Assembly: GCA_905182785.1 (NCBI GenBank)
Contig: CAJJDF010000016.1
Span: forward strand, 1 to 64,000
Direction of reading: 5' to 3'
Length of the DNA stretch: 64,000 nt
From: an uncultured Flavobacteriales bacterium
GTDB lineage: Bacteria > Bacteroidota > Bacteroidia > Flavobacteriales_D > CAJJDF01
Positions 62,054 to 64,000 of the stretch are shown one piece after another. How positions within the stretch are numbered: the stretch's first letter is position 1; every line of letters starts with the position of its first letter. The translations under genes were made by a program, and so were the position numbers. The notes below the pieces were generated by a model, which did not search any database, was not told the DNA's origin, and saw only the letters and a program-made list of their open reading frames with translations.

Positions 62054-63847
62054 ATGAATTTTTCGACACTCGATTGGATAATAATAATTTCATTCTTAGC
62101 TATCACACTTTTTATAGGTTTATACTTTAAGGATAGAGCCAGTAAAAGTTTAACTGATTTTTTCTTGGCTGGAAGAAATTTACCTTGGTACATTGCTGGA
62201 ATTTCTATGGTTGCAACCACATTTGCTGCTGATACACCTTTGTGGGTAACAGAAGTTATTCATAAAAGTGGAATTTCTGGAAACTGGCTATGGTGGAACA
62301 TGCTGATAGGAGGTATGGTGACTACTTTTTTCTTTGCAAAACTTTGGAGAAGAGCAGATGTACTCACAGAATTAGAATTTCTCGACATTCGATATTCTGG
62401 CAAGATTGTTAATTATTTCAGGGGATTCAAAGCTGTTTATTTAGGCATATTTTTTAATGCAATTGTTATAGGATGGGTAAATTCTGCCATGATAAAAATA
62501 ATGATGGTCTTCTTTGGAACCGATTCCCAAACAGCCTTTTACATTGTTGCAGGACTCATGGTTTTAATTGCTATTTATAGTTCAATCTCAGGATTGTTAG
62601 GGGTTGCAATAACTGATGCTTTACAATTTGTCTTGGCAATGACAGGTTGTATTATTTTGGCAGTTATTATGGTAAATTCCGAGCAAGTTGGTGGAATTGA
62701 TGGGTTAAAAGAAAAACTACCAGCTTGGCGTTTCGATTTTTTTCCAAATTTTGACAAAGCGAATACAATTGGAACTTTCACAGTTTCTATTTTAGCTTTC
62801 ATTTCTTTTATTGGAGTTCAATGGTGGGCAAGTTGGTACCCAGGAGCTGAACCTGGTGGTGGTGGATATATTTCTCAAAGAATGATGAGTACCAAAAGTG
62901 AAAAAGATTCTGTTTTCGCTACTTTATTTTTCCAAATAGCACATTATTGCCTTCGTCCTTGGCCTTGGATTATTGTAGGACTTTGTGCTTTGGTTGTTTA
63001 TCCCGATTTAACTAGTGCTAATGCAGGAGAAGGATTTGTGCGAGCTATGAATGACTTTATGCCGTCAGGATTAAAAGGATTGTTGTTTACTGCATTTTTG
63101 GGAGCTTACATGAGTACAATATCAACCCAGCTGAATTGGGGTGCTAGTTATTTAACCAATGACTTGTATAAAAGAAATTTTGGAAAAGACGAAACACAAA
63201 AACAACTAGTTAATAAAGGAAAACTATTTACGGTTGTAATAATGATAGTTGCAGTTATCACTACGACTTTTATAGAAACAATAGATGGAGCAGCTAGATT
63301 TTTAATAGGATCTTCTGCAGGTTTAGGAGCAGTTTTAATTCTGAGGTGGTACTGGTGGAGAATAAACATTTGGAGTGAAATAAGTGCAACCTTAGCACCA
63401 ATTTTAGGATATACTATTGCAAAATATGTGATTGCTCCCAAGTATCAAATTGAGGATGGAAATGCATTCATTGAAAACGAAGGGATTTTATTAGTAACAA
63501 CTTTATTTACTACAATAGTTTGGTTAATTGTTACTTTCATGACTAAACCGACCGACAAAGAAAAGCTACTTTCATTTTACCACAAAGTAAAACCTGATGG
63601 AGCATGGAATCCAATTAAACAATTGACTAATTACAAAGAAGAAAAATCTAACCTCCCTTATTTAGTAGTATGCTGGATAACCTCTGTTTGGATGACCTAT
63701 TCAATTTTGTTTTTTATTGGTAAATTAATATTTAAAGAATGGTATTCTGTAATGATTTGGGGGGCAAGTTCGTTAATCAGTCTTATACTATTTAGAATAT
63801 TCTTAAGTAAAACCTCAATTTTTGATAAAACCCCAATCAATGACTAA
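62054..63847 (+). CDS. Sodium:solute symporter (SSS family)
   Basis: A 597-residue integral membrane protein with about 14 membrane segments. SSS signature regions include the DFFLAGRNLPWYIAGISMVATTFAADTPLW segment near residues 35-64 (the AGR motif and Na+-site helix) and SSISGLLGVAITDALQF. Substrate could be a sugar, amino acid or nucleoside; not predictable. Its end overlaps the methyltransferase start by 8 bases. Confidence 0.9.
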   Translation: MNFSTLDWIIIISFLAITLFIGLYFKDRASKSLTDFFLAGRNLPWYIAGISMVATTFAADTPLWVTEVIHKSGISGNWLWWNMLIGGMVTTFFFAKLWRRADVLTELEFLDIRYSGKIVNYFRGFKAVYLGIFFNAIVIGWVNSAMIKIMMVFFGTDSQTAFYIVAGLMVLIAIYSSISGLLGVAITDALQFVLAMTGCIILAVIMVNSEQVGGIDGLKEKLPAWRFDFFPNFDKANTIGTFTVSILAFISFIGVQWWASWYPGAEPGGGGYISQRMMSTKSEKDSVFATLFFQIAHYCLRPWPWIIVGLCALVVYPDLTSANAGEGFVRAMNDFMPSGLKGLLFTAFLGAYMSTISTQLNWGASYLTNDLYKRNFGKDETQKQLVNKGKLFTVVIMIVAVITTTFIETIDGAARFLIGSSAGLGAVLILRWYWWRINIWSEISATLAPILGYTIAKYVIAPKYQIEDGNAFIENEGILLVTTLFTTIVWLIVTFMTKPTDKEKLLSFYHKVKPDGAWNPIKQLTNYKEEKSNLPYLVVCWITSVWMTYSILFFIGKLIFKEWYSVMIWGASSLISLILFRIFLSKTSIFDKTPIND

Positions 63848-64000
63848 TTCTAACAACTGGTTTGCAAGCTGGTTCGACTCCCCATATTACCATATTTTAT
63901 ATAAAAATAGAGACTACAAGGAAGCTGATTTTTTTATACAAAATTTAACCAGTTACCTAAAACCAAATAACGAAGATGAAATTCTGGATTTGGCTTGTGG
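63840..64000 (+). CDS. Class I SAM-dependent methyltransferase (partial, runs off window)
   Basis: From the ATG at 63840 the frame gives WFASWFDSPYYHILYKNRDYKEADFF and ends in ILDLACG, the start of the SAM-binding motif I. The WFxSWFDSPYYHxLY opening is typical of a small Bacteroidota methyltransferase family. Only 53 codons are visible; substrate unknown. Confidence 0.85.
   Translation, partial: MTNSNNWFASWFDSPYYHILYKNRDYKEADFFIQNLTSYLKPNNEDEILDLAC

Noticed and set aside
63865-63885. tRNA-like T-loop GGTTCGACTCC
   Set aside because: It lies inside the conserved WFDSP coding stretch of the methyltransferase and no acceptor or anticodon stem could be found around it.
1-64000. CRISPR arrays, insertion sequences, prophage or toxin-antitoxin pairs
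   Set aside because: No regularly spaced repeats, no transposase or integrase frames, and no gene pair with toxin-antitoxin features were found on either strand.

Overview
This is an AT-rich chromosomal window from a Bacteroidota bacterium, most likely of the order Flavobacteriales. The evidence is the gliding genes gldF and gldG, proteins with type IX secretion sorting tails, a DUF5723/OmpA cell-envelope protein, a DUF3276 (PUR-like) protein, many short Bacteroidota-type lipoproteins, and the recurring TAnnTTTG promoter box just upstream of start codons. I see no rRNA, tRNA, CRISPR array, phage, integrase or transposase. Most of the window is ordinary housekeeping and envelope sequence; I found no clear new multi-gene system.

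Layout: 1-177 holds the start of an aspartokinase gene on the minus strand whose first codons are decayed and interrupted by a stop. 296-8071 (+) carries an RNA uracil-C5 methyltransferase, an ACT-domain protein in an apparent operon with gldFG, a PorV/PorQ-like barrel and a helix-hairpin-helix outer-membrane protein. 8614-12977 holds the OmpA-family protein, a small membrane protein and a membrane-anchored MutS-like ATPase. 13125-17352 has a saccharopine dehydrogenase, a pirin, and an orphan 106-residue protein facing a LysR regulator across a 420-bp region with an operator-like inverted repeat. 17622-31883 is rich in peptidases (M3, M1, DPP IV) and also holds EttA, a prohibitin-like protein, a SulP transporter, two lipoproteins and a secreted Cys/His-repeat protein followed by a tiny Cys-rich reading frame.

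32038-34503 is a feoA-feoB-Cys-rich-protein iron uptake cluster behind a Fur-like site. 34594-39031 has serC, then a minus-strand cluster of lipoprotein, mazG, ECF sigma factor and zinc-finger anti-sigma-like protein, then recF. 39151-48484 contains an amidohydrolase lipoprotein, an unknown secreted protein, a flavoprotein related to dihydrolipoamide dehydrogenase but lacking its redox cysteines, a Cys-cluster protein, an orphan arsenite methyltransferase, an O-methyltransferase with a secreted T9SS cargo, and a TonB-like protein. 48667-54495 has the PUR-like protein, a cytosolic substrate-binding-like protein, def, ruvX, pfkA and dnaK. 54698-57725 holds sugar kinase, glycosyltransferase and lipoprotein genes; 57800-61895 is an rluD, T9SS cargo and PASTA cluster; the window ends with a sodium:solute symporter and the start of a methyltransferase.

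Intergenic DNA contains at least three kinds of palindromic repeat shared between distant sites (8.4 and 40.9 kb; 19.7 and 26.4 kb; possibly 28.8 and 29.5 kb), a perfect 44-bp palindrome at 15.7 kb, and several clear intrinsic terminators. The items most worth checking are the broken aspartokinase start, the Cys/His protein plus mini-ORF, the flavoprotein with a relocated cysteine pair, the LysR intergenic region, and the palindromes near the DUF3276 and dnaK promoters.
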